From Tethya wilhelma (Eukaryota > Porifera > Demospongiae > Tethyida > Tethyidae), in assembly GCA_964030475.1 (NCBI GenBank), contig CAXIPT010000002.1:7663513-7727512 (forward strand): a stretch of DNA of 64,000 bases. The letters are read 5' to 3'. This document shows positions 1-11,325 of the stretch, in pieces (within the stretch, counting starts at the first letter, position 1; the number at the start of each line of letters is the position of its first letter). The position numbers and the translations under genes were made by a program. The notes beneath the pieces were generated by a model. The model worked only from the letters and a program-made list of their open reading frames with translations, had not been told where the DNA came from and searched no databases.

Positions 1-227
1 TGATGATCTTTACCATATCTAATGCACAATGTCAGCAAAATCAAACCTAAAATCAAAAAAAAAAAAAACATTTTTGCACACTATACTAAATTTCCATGAT
101 TGTCAAATCATGCAATGGTGATTAATTCATTGATGATAATAATTTATGAAAATATACCACTTATAAAAGAGAGAGTGGTCTGGATATATGAAGCTACCGA
201 GACAATATCATATGTACATAATTATGG

Positions 228-290
228 TCATACGTGTATAGTAGGAATGGGCTGAATGTTTCTATAACACATGCAGTACAAAATGTTCAA
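228..290. repeat. Fragment of the GTAGGAATGGGC repeat family
   Basis: About 60 bases resemble the terminal part of the larger composite repeat seen at 13677-14645 and 49622-50941: TAGTAGGAATGGGC followed by a stretch ending in ACAAAATGTT. It lies in or downstream of the TRMT10-like gene. Short and degraded, but the shared core is clear. Confidence 0.5.
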
Positions 291-390
291 TGAATTATGA
301 TCATCGAAAACCATTGCAAGTAAGTCTTTACACGTACTTAGAGTCTCTCCCAGACAGATTATCAATTCTAAGTAAGGCTCAAAACAGTAC

Positions 391-1703
391 CTTATCTGTC
401 ATTAGATCTTCATATCCAAAGTCAATAGCCACTTTGATGGAGCTAGCACCCTCATCTGACATCATCTTGAACTTCTTTTTCTTGGGCTCAGAACATGACT
501 CTATAATAATTCCAATTCAAATAAGAAGTAGGGTGTTTATCAATTATAGAGTGAGAAGGTGTGCTCTGAAAACAAACCTTCTGTTCCAATTAATAATTCT
601 CGCTTTCTACTTTTCTTATCTCCTTTTGCCTCCTCTGTGTCTTCCTTGGTTGCTGCTAATGCACGGAGATGACGTTTCTCCTTCTCTTCTTGTTTCTTTC
701 TCCTACAATGATGAGACAATTACGGACCATTTGCCAATCATTCCATAACGGGCAGTCTACAGTATAGCACGTTCAATGATATATAGTAGCATATCACAGT
801 TGTACCTATACAAACATACATAGCATGTGATGGTAGAAATGTACAAAGAGCTATAGTAAGTTCAGAATAAATTCCAAAGCACAACTGGTAACCATTTTGG
901 ATTGAATGCAGTGAAAATAATAGTATTGATTTAATCCTGAATCAATGGTTGACACTATAAATTATACTGCCGGATGCAACACAGTACGTCCCAATTCATG
1001 GTATGGTTCAGTGATATCCATAGGACTAGCTATAGCACAAAGTCCATCTAGTGTGGGAATGCTGCCGGAAGTGAAATAATGAGATTCATGCCATACTTTT
1101 TCTATGGAACAAAATAGCTAACTTTTGATTGGTAAAGCGTAGAAAACTGGAAAAGCAACCAAATGAACGGGGAGAAGGAGTATTTTCCAAAGGTGCTTGA
1201 AATTTTGATATCGGTTGAATATTAGCTAAGAAAGTTATTCGATTTTTTCTACCAGCATTCTCAAACAAGATGCATGGACTTTAGTGCAGGGTCAGTGTAC
1301 AAAAATAACATGACCTGTGTGCCAATATGATGTGTACAAACATTATAGTGTACCTCATAGCTTCTTCTCTTCTCTGTAACCGTTTCATTTTCTTCCATTG
1401 GTTTTTGCTCATCCCCTCTGGTCTCTCCTCCTCCTCCTCCTCCTCATGCTGGTGGCTCCTGAGAGACACCTGAGAGACATCCATGGGCTTCTCCTTGACT
1501 ATACCTTCATCAGTATCATCACCAGAAGGCTGACAGTCTGCTAAGTGGTGACTTGCTTGAGTTGTATGACTTGAAGTTGACTGAATGAGCATTGTAGGAG
1601 GCGGGCCAGTCACTCTTCTTGAATGTCCAGTGAGGTGCTCTTCATGAGGTGCATGAGTAAGGTCTTCAGTTGCAACGTCTTCAGTATAGTGTTCTGAGCT
1701 CAT
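391..1703 (-). CDS. TRMT10A: TRMT10-type tRNA (guanine-N1) methyltransferase, 5' exons only
   Basis: Three exons can be spliced on the minus strand: 1703-1354, 702-578 and 500-391, with donors GTACAC, GTTTGT and GTACTG and AG acceptors. Lengths 350, 125 and 110 give agreeing phases. The product starts with an acidic region (EEEEEE run), then MSKNQWKKMKR, a long Lys/Arg/Glu-rich helix, and the start of a conserved core, IKVAIDFGYEDLMTDK. Human TRMT10A has the same order: an ISKRQMKK motif, a basic helix and LIIDCSFDHLM at the start of its SPOUT domain. The family methylates position 9 of tRNA. The catalytic SPOUT exons should lie beyond base 1. The start codon at 1703 (MSSEHYTED) is a choice; the frame is open further upstream. 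TRMT10B is a possible alternative. Confidence 0.75.
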
Positions 1704-1919
1704 TTTGGAGTGAATTTGTCCATGCTGTCCCAATTCGTTTTTACACACTTTACGGTAAAGGGTCGTCAAAACAAATAACATAGACAGATCTATAAGCTTA
1801 CAGTACATGACAAACAAAATTCTGATCGAGGATTACATGCATGCATTTTTTTCAAAAAGATTTGAGTATAAACATTATTCTGTTAATTAGCTATAATTAT
1901 GCATGATGCATGCATAATG
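1704..1919. other. Non-coding, upstream of TRMT10-like gene
   Basis: AT-rich sequence with ATGCAT-rich tracts near 1900-1925. It should contain the promoter or 5' UTR of the minus-strand gene, but no TATA box or clear motif stands out. Confidence 0.3.
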
Positions 1920-2261
1920 CATGCAAGTGCCAAAATTGATACACGCCTATAGTTTCAGTATTATTTTAGGCTGGCACAATACACTCATTAATATTTTTTT
2001 TTTGGAAATTTTGTATTACTATATGTGCATATGAGTACACAAAATGTTTATTTGTACTAGCAAAAGTTAATTGAGTAGTTAAGTACCGACAATAATGTTT
2101 ATTTTAAGTTACAGTTAAACTATTTTTTGTTCCGAGTTAACCAAAAGTGATATTCTAGAGATTTAGCAATTTTCTGGGAGGACACAGGTATCATTGAGTT
2201 GCACTGTATCTCCAGAACAGAAACAACCTACGTGGAATTGTACATATCATGCAGTTAACAA

Positions 2262-2313
<52 letters not shown>

Positions 2314-2640
2314 ATGTGTGTTTAGTAAGGACAGAAACAACCTAAACAGGACAAAGGAAAAGGACTTACTATAAACCATGCATTTATTATTCTTATTGTG
2401 TTTGTTTGTTTGTTTTTGTTTTTACTGATTTGTTAATCACAACACATATTGCACATTGTATGCACATGCCCAACCAATTAGATTACATGCCATGCATCCA
2501 TAAACAACAATCCTATACCTTGAACACATCAGGTGAGCACTGCTCATCAGTACCACCATCTACAGGACAGTCTTCAGGAGCTATACACATGCACCATTAA
2601 GTTGTATGGTTCCTTCAGGACAGAAACAACCTGCACTAGA
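1920..2640 (-). pseudogene. Decayed duplicate of the 3' end of the Kunitz/TIL inhibitor gene
   Basis: This segment matches 10036-10390 and 11380-11631. Minus-strand exon 2227-2163 still encodes the final TIL segment, [13 protein letters not shown]...ENC, with a stop. Exon 2630-2519 corresponds to exon 6 of the intact gene but has an inserted TA that creates a TAG after GACV, and it has lost the internal CPPGK...LQCVQ segment. A GT microsatellite separates them, as in the intact gene. Flanking non-coding sequence is also duplicated, so this is a segmental copy rather than a retrocopy. No upstream Kunitz exon is present. Confidence 0.75.
2263..2311. repeat. (GT)n microsatellite
   Basis: Nearly perfect GT dinucleotide tract inside the intron-equivalent of the pseudogene. 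It lies at the same relative place as the GT tract running into the assembly gap at 10475. Confidence 0.95.
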
Positions 2641-2669
2641 AGCAATCATGAAGTACATAATATTTTCAG

Positions 2670-2697
2670 TGTGTGTACATGTGAGTGTGTATGTATA

Positions 2698-2756
<59 letters not shown>

Positions 2757-2808
2757 GCGTGTGTGCATGTGTGTGTGTGCACATGTGTGTGTGTGTGTGT
2801 GTGTTAAC
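2670..2808. repeat. Imperfect (GT)n microsatellite
   Basis: GT tract interrupted by GTAT and GCAT units. It gives spurious Cys-Val and His-Thr reading frames on both strands. Confidence 0.95.
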
Positions 2809-3166
2809 CTGCGTGTACTTAGGTCTGATTATGCACTCTTGGTCTATAGCAATACAATTCTTTTAGCCATACATAGCTATTATTCATAAGCTTTGGGAAA
2901 CTGAACAATTGCTGTCAGTCCCAAAGGGTATAATTATAATACAACATTTAATTATTGTTAACAGTTATACTGTATGCTTTGAATTCACAAAAGAAAATAA
3001 TTATTGCACGCTTCATAAACTTATGGTTTTGTATGTAATTAAAATCACACCATTGTTTTTGAGATCTCCTTTCGTTACTTTACACGAGACAAATTTGGTT
3101 CAGTCCCAAAATATTCAATTCAAAAACAACTATAATATTATTATGACCTCAATGCCATGGATCTAC

Positions 3167-3173
3167 TATAAAA
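3167..3173 (+). promoter_or_regulatory. TATA box of the 3235 gene
   Basis: TATAAAA followed by GGCTCTT, 62 bases before the ATG at 3235. The paralogous genes at 29922 and 42838 carry TATAAAA(A)GG at nearly the same distance from their start codons, which supports a real core promoter. Confidence 0.6.
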
Positions 3174-3234
3174 GGCTCTTAATTATTTAGCACAACTTAT
3201 TTTGGTTGGATCAAATGACTTTCAGCGCAAGAGA

Positions 3235-6200
3235 ATGTGGAGACTCATAATAATTGTGGCCACACTTAAAGTGTTCTGCATTACACCTATCTTTTGCAAA
3301 CCTATCGCTACTGAGAAGACAGTGTTTGTAACTCCCGTCAAGATGGCACCGTGTCCATCAGAGCAGTGTTATACCATCGATGAAATTATTACTTCAAAGT
3401 TCATTGAAACTAACAATATAAATGTCAATAACATAACTGTCAATTTCTTGCCAGGAAGACACATAATTGGAAATAGTAATACAACCGTTAATCCGATACG
3501 AATCAGAAAAATAAAACAGGTGCAAGTTATAGGTGATTACAACTGTTACAGTTCTTCCCAACGCATTAGCACTACAATAGAGTGCATCCATCAATTTGGT
3601 TTTGAGTTTAACACAATCGATTCCCTTTTAATAGCAAACCTCAAATTTGTGAACTGTAGTTTTGTAGATGAGGTTGTTGACAGAGGAAATGTGTTGGGAT
3701 ACATAAGGCAAAGTATTTACATCAGAAGAACAACTAATGTTCAAATAGTAAATGTTACAGTATCAAATGGAACTGACCTAGGAATACGAATTATCACAGC
3801 TGGTCTGGTCAACATGCTGAACACAAACTTCACAAATATTAGACTAAGCAATTTTGCTGATTGGGTACTCCATTTAAACAATATAAATCAAGCATTTTTG
3901 AAAGATATTACATGCTTTATGAGTGCAAAATGTTTTTCAATGCTGAAATCAAACGTCATAGCTTTTCTTGGTTTGGTAACAGTCAACAAAGTTTCAGGAA
4001 CAGCAATTTCAAGTTTTAGTAGTAACATATCTATTGGTATTAATAGCAAACTTGTCATAACTAATGTCTACAACGACTTTTTTGAAAGTGAAGAGAACTC
4101 AGAGGATTCAATTGTAATCACTAAAAACACAAAATTTTACTTTAAAATAAATAGTACTGTCTGGATTGAAAACAACACAGCATTATATGGATGTGGAGGC
4201 ATTTCTGCAACTGTGGGTACAGAACTTCTATTTTGGAATAACTCAACACTAATCTTCTTACGAAACAAAGGAAGAAATGGTGGAGCACTCGCACTCTACG
4301 ATGGATCCCGGATGCGTTTCAATGTCCAAATTATTAACATTCAATTCAACGAGAATATAGCTCTCAGTAAAGGTGGTGCAATCTTTGTTGAAGATACAGC
4401 ATACATTACTTATGCATGCAGAGATATTGTTCCTCCGATACTGTATTGTCACACTAGAGCACACTTATTGATGCACTTCATCAACAATACTGCTGAGGTT
4501 GCTGGTGATGCAATATATGGAGGATCGGTTGATTGGCCACACCACATTACACTTGGAGCTGGTGCTAGATTTGCCTGCAATGAAGACTGGTTTGATTCAA
4601 TGACTTCAAATAATGACATATCAACTATTACTTCCAACCCAATTCGAGTGTGTATATGTACTAACTCAGTACCAAATTGTACGATAACCAATTACGAAAC
4701 GCATCTATATCCTGGACAGACATTGGAGCTAGAAGCAGTAGCTGTTGGACAGACATTTGGTACAGTCCCTTCAATTGTACTAGCTGAACCAACAACATTG
4801 GTTTCCTTTAGAAATGTGAAAACTTTGGGCAGGGGACAAACTACTCAGTCAGTTGAAAGATACTGCAGTCCTCTACAATACACAATCATGTCACCCAACA
4901 AGCAAGAAATGATTCGCCTAAGCCCAGAAACAGGACTAGTCACACCATTTTTGACAAAACTAGTGGAACCTAGAAAAGCAATACTTAATGTGCGACCTGA
5001 ATTTGAAATACTCTTCTCTCAGTTTTTCATCACATTTTATTTAGAAGACTGTCCATTGGGATATGTATTCAACAATGTAATGAACAAGTGTACATGTCAC
5101 CCCACACTAGAGAGTCATGGAATCATGTGCAACACTAGTGATTACTCAGTACTAAGACCTTCTACAAAATGGATCAATGCTACATTTACACACATAATCA
5201 ATGGTACAAATTTTGGAATTCTTGTTCACGAGAACTGTCCATTTGATTACTGCTATGGCAATGATATGACCATTAATCTAGACCACCCACAACAGCAGTG
5301 TGACCTTAATCGTACTGGCATTCTCTGTGGAACATGTCAAAGTAACTTCAGTCATGTCCTAGGAACATCGAGATGTAAATTCTGTTCATCACTCATGATA
5401 CTACTTATAGTTCCAGTCATCATCATAGCCGGTATTGCTCTAGTAGTGTTCCTCATGGTTCTTGACCTTACAGTGTCAATTGGAACAATCAATGGCCTCA
5501 TCTTCTATGCCAATATTGTCAGAGCAAATCAGGCAATATTTTTTCCAACTGCAGAAACAATTAATCCTTTACTTAGCATTTTTATAGCTTGGTTCAATCT
5601 TGATCTAGGTGTAGAAACTTGCATCTATAATGGTCTAGATGCCTATGCCAAAACTTGGTTCCAGTTTATTTTCCCACTTTACATCTGGCTACTTGTTACA
5701 GTAATTATTGTATCCAGTCACTATTCTTCTACTGTTTCATGGTGGACTGGAAACAATGCTGTGCAAGTCCTAGCCACCTTGTTTCTGCTTTCGTATGTGA
5801 AACTGCTTCGATTGATAATCACTGTGTTTCTTTCCACTACTATTGTATATCCCGATGGTTACATCAGAAGAGTGTGGCTTTATGATGGGAATGTTGACGA
5901 TCTTAAAGGAAAACACATCCCACTTTTCATGGCTGCACTTCTTACACTGGTTGTTTTAACCATTCCTTATACTACAACTCTCTTCACTATCCAGTGGTTA
6001 CAAAAACACAAAATTGCAATCGTATTCTATTCTGGGTAAGAAAATTCAAACCGATATTTGATGCCCACACTGGACCATACAATAACAACCATCGTTACTG
6101 GACTGGATTACTGTTACTGGTTCGTGTAGTTCTTCTACTCATATTCACACTTAATCTCGCTGGTGATCCATCAATTAACTTGCTCACAATTGCTGTTGGT

Positions 6201-6614
6201 GTAAACGGTCTTTCAATGTATTTCTTATTCATAGGAGGGCATTACGTTTCAAGAATGAACAATCTTATCGAGGTTTTCTTTTACTTCAATGCTTGTATTT
6301 TATCAACAGCTACAGTTTACAAGCTTAAAATTGAATCAAATTCAGTGGTTGTTACAACTACATCAACAAGTATTTCATTTTTCATTTTCATGCTCATTGT
6401 ATTCTTTCATGGCTTGCAGAGAATCACTCAAACTAGGAGAGGGGCAAGAATCAAACACAACATCAAAGAGAGACTAATGGTCTTAGTGAATAGATCAAAA
6501 CCTGCACTCAACATAATTACAGGCCAAGGAGAAATGAATGTTCAGCCTACTCACATATCACATTCTTCAATTGAGCTGAAAGAACCCTTAATGGCAGATT
6601 TGGTACAAAAATGA
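3235..6614 (+). CDS. Beta-helix ectodomain / polytopic membrane protein ('Pmp20-like'), one frameshift
   Basis: ATG at 3235 gives a signal peptide (MWRLIIIVATLKVF); the frame is open upstream but without a better ATG. Residues about 40-430 are Asn/Ile/Thr-rich with many N-glycosylation sequons and Pmp-like repeats (NGGALAL, KGGAIFV). A Cys motif, RTGILCGTC near residue 692, precedes a run of about eight membrane helices. The frame breaks near 6010-6020: reading continues in another frame (RILFWVRKF...) to 6614 for about 200 residues, including RYWTGLLLLVR and a cytoplasmic tail. The shift corresponds to one missing base, perhaps in the A run at 6008-6012, and could be an assembly error or a recent mutation. 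No splice sites explain it. Function is unknown; surface adhesion or sensing is inference. It is a divergent relative of the 29922 and 42838 genes. Confidence 0.75.
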
Positions 6615-6819
6615 CTATGCATGATTGTCTTTGACTGAAAAAATAACCGGTATTCAGTTCAACTATTAATTTTTTTTCATTTTAAACATTTTGTGAAAGA
6701 AATAATATTAACTTAATGATCATCTTAATTTAACTTATCAGCAAAGTTTTATGTGTCTGCATGCATATATGCATGTGTGTGTCATATGGAGTAGGACTAA
6801 TTATAATACATACCTTCAT

Positions 6820-6995
6820 CATGACCAAAAACGATTCTTCAAGCTATTAGCACAAAGTGCACCACCATGCATGCATATGTACCATTATCTTAGAAACAAT
6901 GATGTACTGAGTATTACAGGACCACTGCCTCATTGTCTGGCAAACCCCAGTGACCCAGAGTATACCCCACCGTTAGATACAGTGGACCACACTAT
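6820..6995 (+). pseudogene. Remnant of the C-terminus of a gene like that at 18729
   Basis: Sequence here matches the last 60 codons of the 607-residue membrane protein gene: ACCAAAA-CG-ATTCTTCAAGCTATTAG, then YHYLRNND and LANPSDPEYTPP in place of YHHLRNND and LVNPSDPEYAPL. The frame is interrupted between the two blocks. Confidence 0.7.
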
Positions 6996-7032
6996 GAAAG
7001 AAAAAATTGAACATATTGAATTAAGAGGCTAG

Positions 7033-8095
7033 CTGATTCTAGTTAGTTTAATGCTTGCATACATGCAAGACCATTGCAAGTGTGTATATTTTTTATAGAT
7101 TATTGAATGAGGATTTCTGTGCATATAGGATGTATATTCATATATAGTGTACGTAACAGCTACATACAATCCTCCATCCACATGGTAAACATGGCAAATT
7201 CTCTCTCACCTAGTAATTGACAAAAACATAACCTTCCTGTGTGCTGCTATTAGTGATTCATTGCACTCATTCAGTCTGATGATCTTTTACCACTTTCGTC
7301 ATTTTTAGCACACAGTGGATAGAAGATATGTGTGGTAAAGATTGTCACTGCAATAATAAAATCAATTATGAGCGATAATGGTATGCTGAAGGGTCGGGAC
7401 AAGGCTAGCAAAAACATTGATGATCTATTGCAACGGCAAAAAAATCATCAACATGTGAATGAAAGTACGTACGGCAAAAGTTCATATGAACTCTTGACCT
7501 ACGGTGCATAAGCCTCAACGCACTCAACTAGCATGCACACTAAACAAACAATAAAACATACAATTGTCCAAATTACCATTAGTACTTATGCAACAAGGCC
7601 CAGCTATCATTATGCAGATTAGGTTATGGTGTTCAGCCGAGCACAATTATGAACTCAAGAATGTATTGAGCAGCTATTGATTCTATTGATTGAATGTTAA
7701 AACTTGATTAACAGCCACACTGATGCTTATACTGCATCAGACCAATGCTGATCTGATATTCCATGCCGGGCAGTGCGGGTAGCTACTAAGCCTGTATGAA
7801 TTCAAAGTTTCACTTATACGAAACAGCATATCACTAAGCTAAATGCATGCTCTACAATTGAAAGTATTATCTCACCTGGTAATCAATCAGTTACTTAATT
7901 ATGTATAAAGCATGCAGCAAAGCCAATTCATACTGAGCACATCATGCCCAGGCCAAGTTCTATCACATCAGTGTATTTCTAGATAATGCACACTATATAC
8001 CTGTGTCATGTGAAATTGGTCACCCGGGTGACTATTATGATAGCCACAGCTGATATATGAGAACTGCCAGAATGATGAGGACCAGTTTAGTCCCC
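7033..8095. other. Non-coding, with a possible tRNA-derived SINE remnant
   Basis: No convincing exon. On the minus strand at about 7540-7465 there is a tRNA-like stretch (TAGTTGAGTGCG, then AGTTCATATGAAC) that could be a worn SINE head. The remainder is AT-rich and featureless. Confidence 0.3.
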
Positions 8096-8100
8096 AGCCT

Positions 8101-8469
8101 CAGGGGCGTAGCCAGGATTGCAAAGAAGGGGGAGCTGAATGTTTTCTGCGCGCGAAGCGCGCGAAAATTTTAGGGTGCCACGCCCACTAATTAGCGCACG
8201 TGATCGATTTCCCGACCTTTGACCCTTCTTTGCTATCGCGCCGGCAGTCCAGCGATTCCGAGCGATTCAAGAAGCTGGTAGCTTGGAAAACGGCAGAAAC
8301 GACAGCTAGCAATGTAAGAAGTGTCAGCCAACTATTTTGTATGGGCTTACTGCTGACAAAGGCATCGTTTACAATAGAAATTTACTAATAATTGATAATA
8401 ATTTTACTTCCGGTCAGCAAGAAAGGGGGGGGCTCGAGCCCCTCGAGCCCAATGCTAGCTACGCCCCTG
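8101..8469. mobile_element. Non-autonomous DNA transposon (MITE), 369 bp, 5-bp target duplication
   Basis: Ends are inverted: CAGGGGCGTAGC on the left and GCTACGCCCCTG on the right, flanked by direct AGCCT at 8096-8100 and 8470-8474. The interior is GC-rich with GCGCGCGAAGCGCGCG, unlike its surroundings, and encodes nothing convincing. The CAGGGGCG terminus resembles ends I know from hAT-type elements, but the 5-bp duplication is not the usual 8 bp, so the superfamily is left open. Confidence 0.8.
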
Positions 8470-8577
8470 AGCCTGAAAAACTCCAGGTACTCATTAACAG
8501 CTGAGTTGACTGGTGGGAATGTGTTAGATGGACACACACAACCATTAACTTGAAGGGAAAATGGCAACACCTCAAAT

Positions 8578-8718
8578 TACCCATGGTGGGACTCGAACTC
8601 CTAACATGAGGTTTGAAGTCCAGAGCGCTAGGCACTGCCCTACCATGGACACACCCACACACATATTATAATCTAGGCACGGCACTACCATGGACACACC
8701 CACACACATATTATAATC
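8578..8718 (-). repeat. tRNA-like SINE head with a local tandem duplication
   Basis: On the minus strand TCCATGGTAGGGCAGTG is followed 40 bases later by GAGTTCGAGTCCCACC, resembling pol III A and B boxes, and outer bases CCATGG can pair. A stretch of about 33 bases (TACCATGGACACACCCAC...) is repeated directly at about 8640 and 8687. A functional tRNA is unlikely because the arms do not fold cleanly. Confidence 0.4.
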
Positions 8719-8799
8719 CTCTACATGTGCTATGCATGTGCTGAAATTTGAATAACGTGACTCAAATAGTGCTTGCGTATACGTACGTGCGCCATTGCT

Positions 8800-8985
8800 G
8801 GATGTAGAATCCACGAAAATTTGAACCGCGAATAAACGAACTAGCGTTCCTACATGCTTTATCGCGAAAATTTGGACCTGCGAAAATTTCCTGCTATACG
8901 GTATGTGTTTACGGTAGATCGGGAAATTTTCGTTGGTAAAATAATTTCGTCTGTTAAATTTTCGCGTGGTTAATTTTCGTTGTTG
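8800..8985. repeat. Worn copy of the CCGTATAGCGGGAAATTTTCG repeat family
   Basis: Repeated CGCGAAAATTTG / GGGAAATTTTCG blocks and TATACGGTA match the paired MITEs at 17966-18415. The termini are degraded. Confidence 0.6.
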
Positions 8986-9182
8986 CAGATGAACGAACAA
9001 TAAACAATTTTCTCAGCTAGATTAACATCAAGCTGTTAAATAGTAATTAAGACCAAACTTTAAAGACAAACAAAAATGTATACTTCACTGTCACGGTGTG
9101 TATACGTACTAGTTGTAAGAAATGTAGATTGAGTGTCACAGGAGTTCACCAAAAGAGATGTGACAACGAGCAGGGGTGCATG

Positions 9183-9535
9183 CTCGCTATGCAGCACTAG
9201 CACTATAGTCATGACTCTAGTCTTTAACCTCTATTTCTACTGGGTCTCTATACCCTTGTAAGTACTTCCAGAAGTTTCTCTTTGTCTCTAAACTTCAGAG
9301 TAAGACACTATAATATTATATACATTAAATTTTATGAACATATTTCAACAATGTCAAGTGTTTTAACACATGAATTTAACTCTTTCTAAGAATTATATTG
9401 CCATAAGATGAAACCCTCTACAAAGTTGTATGGCATGACTACACTGATGCAGTAAGTACTGAATACAGTGTTTGGAATTATTTTACTGATAACGCCCCTT
9501 GGTGTATATGCACAAGACAATGTTCTCAATGCATG
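9183..9535 (+). pseudogene. Remnant of the membrane region of a gene like that at 18729
   Basis: Matches 19857-20260 of the 607-residue gene in order: GCACTAGCACT..TCATGACTCTAGTC, then CTTCCAGAAGTTTCT, then ACCCTCTACAAAGTTGTATGGCA with a TGATGCAGTA block. Small deletions and stops break all frames. Together with 6820-6995 and 15690-15800 it shows that more copies of this gene once existed here. Confidence 0.7.
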
Positions 9536-9539
9536 ATAG

Positions 9540-10030
9540 ATGTGTCCTAAAATTGTACACTTAGTCTATTGTTCCAAAATCAGCTGCAACAGCTTTAATT
9601 AATGCCTGTGAAGTGCATGCAATGTGGTTGCATGGGGTAAAAACTCCAGTAATTTGAAGGGCTAATGTTGAGCAATATTGCACAACCATATGCATGCAAA
9701 AAATTATTCTTTGTTGGAAATTTTACAACTATATCATTATATTATAGTATTGTACTTGTATGGAATATGATTTACCTGCATCAGTTGTTTCTACTACCTC
9801 ATTTTTCATGCTTAAAAGATCTCTTAGTCTATTACATCATCTAGCTGTTAGAAAACTAAACTTTTGTTTTTATAAGTAATCATGCATGCAGTACTAGTTT
9901 TTACTAGAAACATGTCTCATACTAGCACTTGACAATGTGCTACTCATGTTGTTCTCTTGTCTGGTTGACATACATTTTCATAGAAAAAGGTATATATAAT
10001 TAAATTTAATTAGGAACAAAAGAGTGAAAA
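9540..10030. other. Non-coding
   Basis: AT-rich sequence with no supported gene, RNA or clear transposon end. Confidence 0.4.
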
Positions 10031-10272
10031 AAAGCATGTGCCAAAATTGATACACGCCTATACTTTCAGTATTGTTTCTGCATGGCACAATACACTCATT
10101 AAATTTTTTTTGAAATTTTGTAATACTATGCATATGAGTACACAAAATGTTGTTTATGACTAGCAAATTAATTGAGAAGTTAAGTACTGACAATTATGTT
10201 CATTTTAAGTAACAGTTAAACTAATTTTTGTTGCTTGAATTCGAAGTTAACCATAAGTCATTTTCTAGAGAT

Positions 10273-10384
10273 TTAACAATTTTCTGGGAGGACGCAGGTA
10301 TCATTGAGTTGCACTGTATCTCCAGAACAGAAACAACCTACGTGGAATTGTACATATGCATGCAGTTAACAAGTGTGTGTGTGT

Positions 10385-10474
<90 letters not shown>

Positions 10475-11269
10475 NNNNNNNNNNNNNNNNNNNNNNNNNN
10501 NNNNNNNNNNNNNNNNNNNNNNNNNNNNNNNNNNNNNNNNNNNNNNNNNNNNNNNNNNNNNNNNNNNNNNNNNNNNNNNNNNNNNNNNNNNNNNNNNNNN
10601 NNNNNNNNNNNNNNNNNNNNNNNNNNNNNNNNNNNNNNNNNNNNNNNNNNNNNNNNNNNNNNNNNNNNNNNNNNNNNNNNNNNNNNNNNNNNNNNNNNNN
10701 NNNNNNNNNNNNNNNNNNNNNNNNNNNNNNNNNNNNNNNNNNNNNNNNNNNNNNNNNNNNNNNNNNNNNNNNNNNNNNNNNNNNNNNNNNNNNNNNNNNN
10801 NNNNNNNNNNNNNNNNNNNNNNNNNNNNNNNNNNNNNNNNNNNNNNNNNNNNNNNNNNNNNNNNNNNNNNNNNNNNNNNNNNNNNNNNNNNNNNNNNNNN
10901 NNNNNNNNNNNNNNNNNNNNNNNNNNNNNNNNNGAAAAGAACTTACTTTGTGCTGTCAAAGTTGGCTCAACACATTCTGGTTCTCTGGAAATCGTTTTCA
11001 AGTAAGTCAGTTAGTAAGTACGTACGTAAGTACGTTAGCAGAACAAAAATGGCACTATAGTGGCTTCCCACTAGCGCTCACTACTAGTGCTGAGGAAAGT
11101 TTTTGTGAGTTTTAGGCCTTGCATGCAATTGGTAATCTGTCGGTAAGAGCCTCTGAGCACCTTTGAAGGTTTAATTTTGTTTGACTAGATTTTTATAGTG
11201 GCCAACATTTTGTATGGTGTCTATGGGACAGTAGGCCCATTCCTACTATACGTACTACCGTACGTATGA

Positions 11270-11325
<56 letters not shown>

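Noticed and set aside
290..748. 152-codon plus-strand frame
   Set aside because: It is the antisense of two TRMT10-like exons on the minus strand, which have matching splice sites and a recognisable protein.
2533..2889. Cys-Val and His-Thr repeat proteins
   Set aside because: They are translations of GT/CA microsatellites; the same applies to 10366-11115.
8578..8655. Functional tRNA gene
   Set aside because: A and B box-like sequences exist, but the cloverleaf stems do not pair convincingly; treated as a SINE head.
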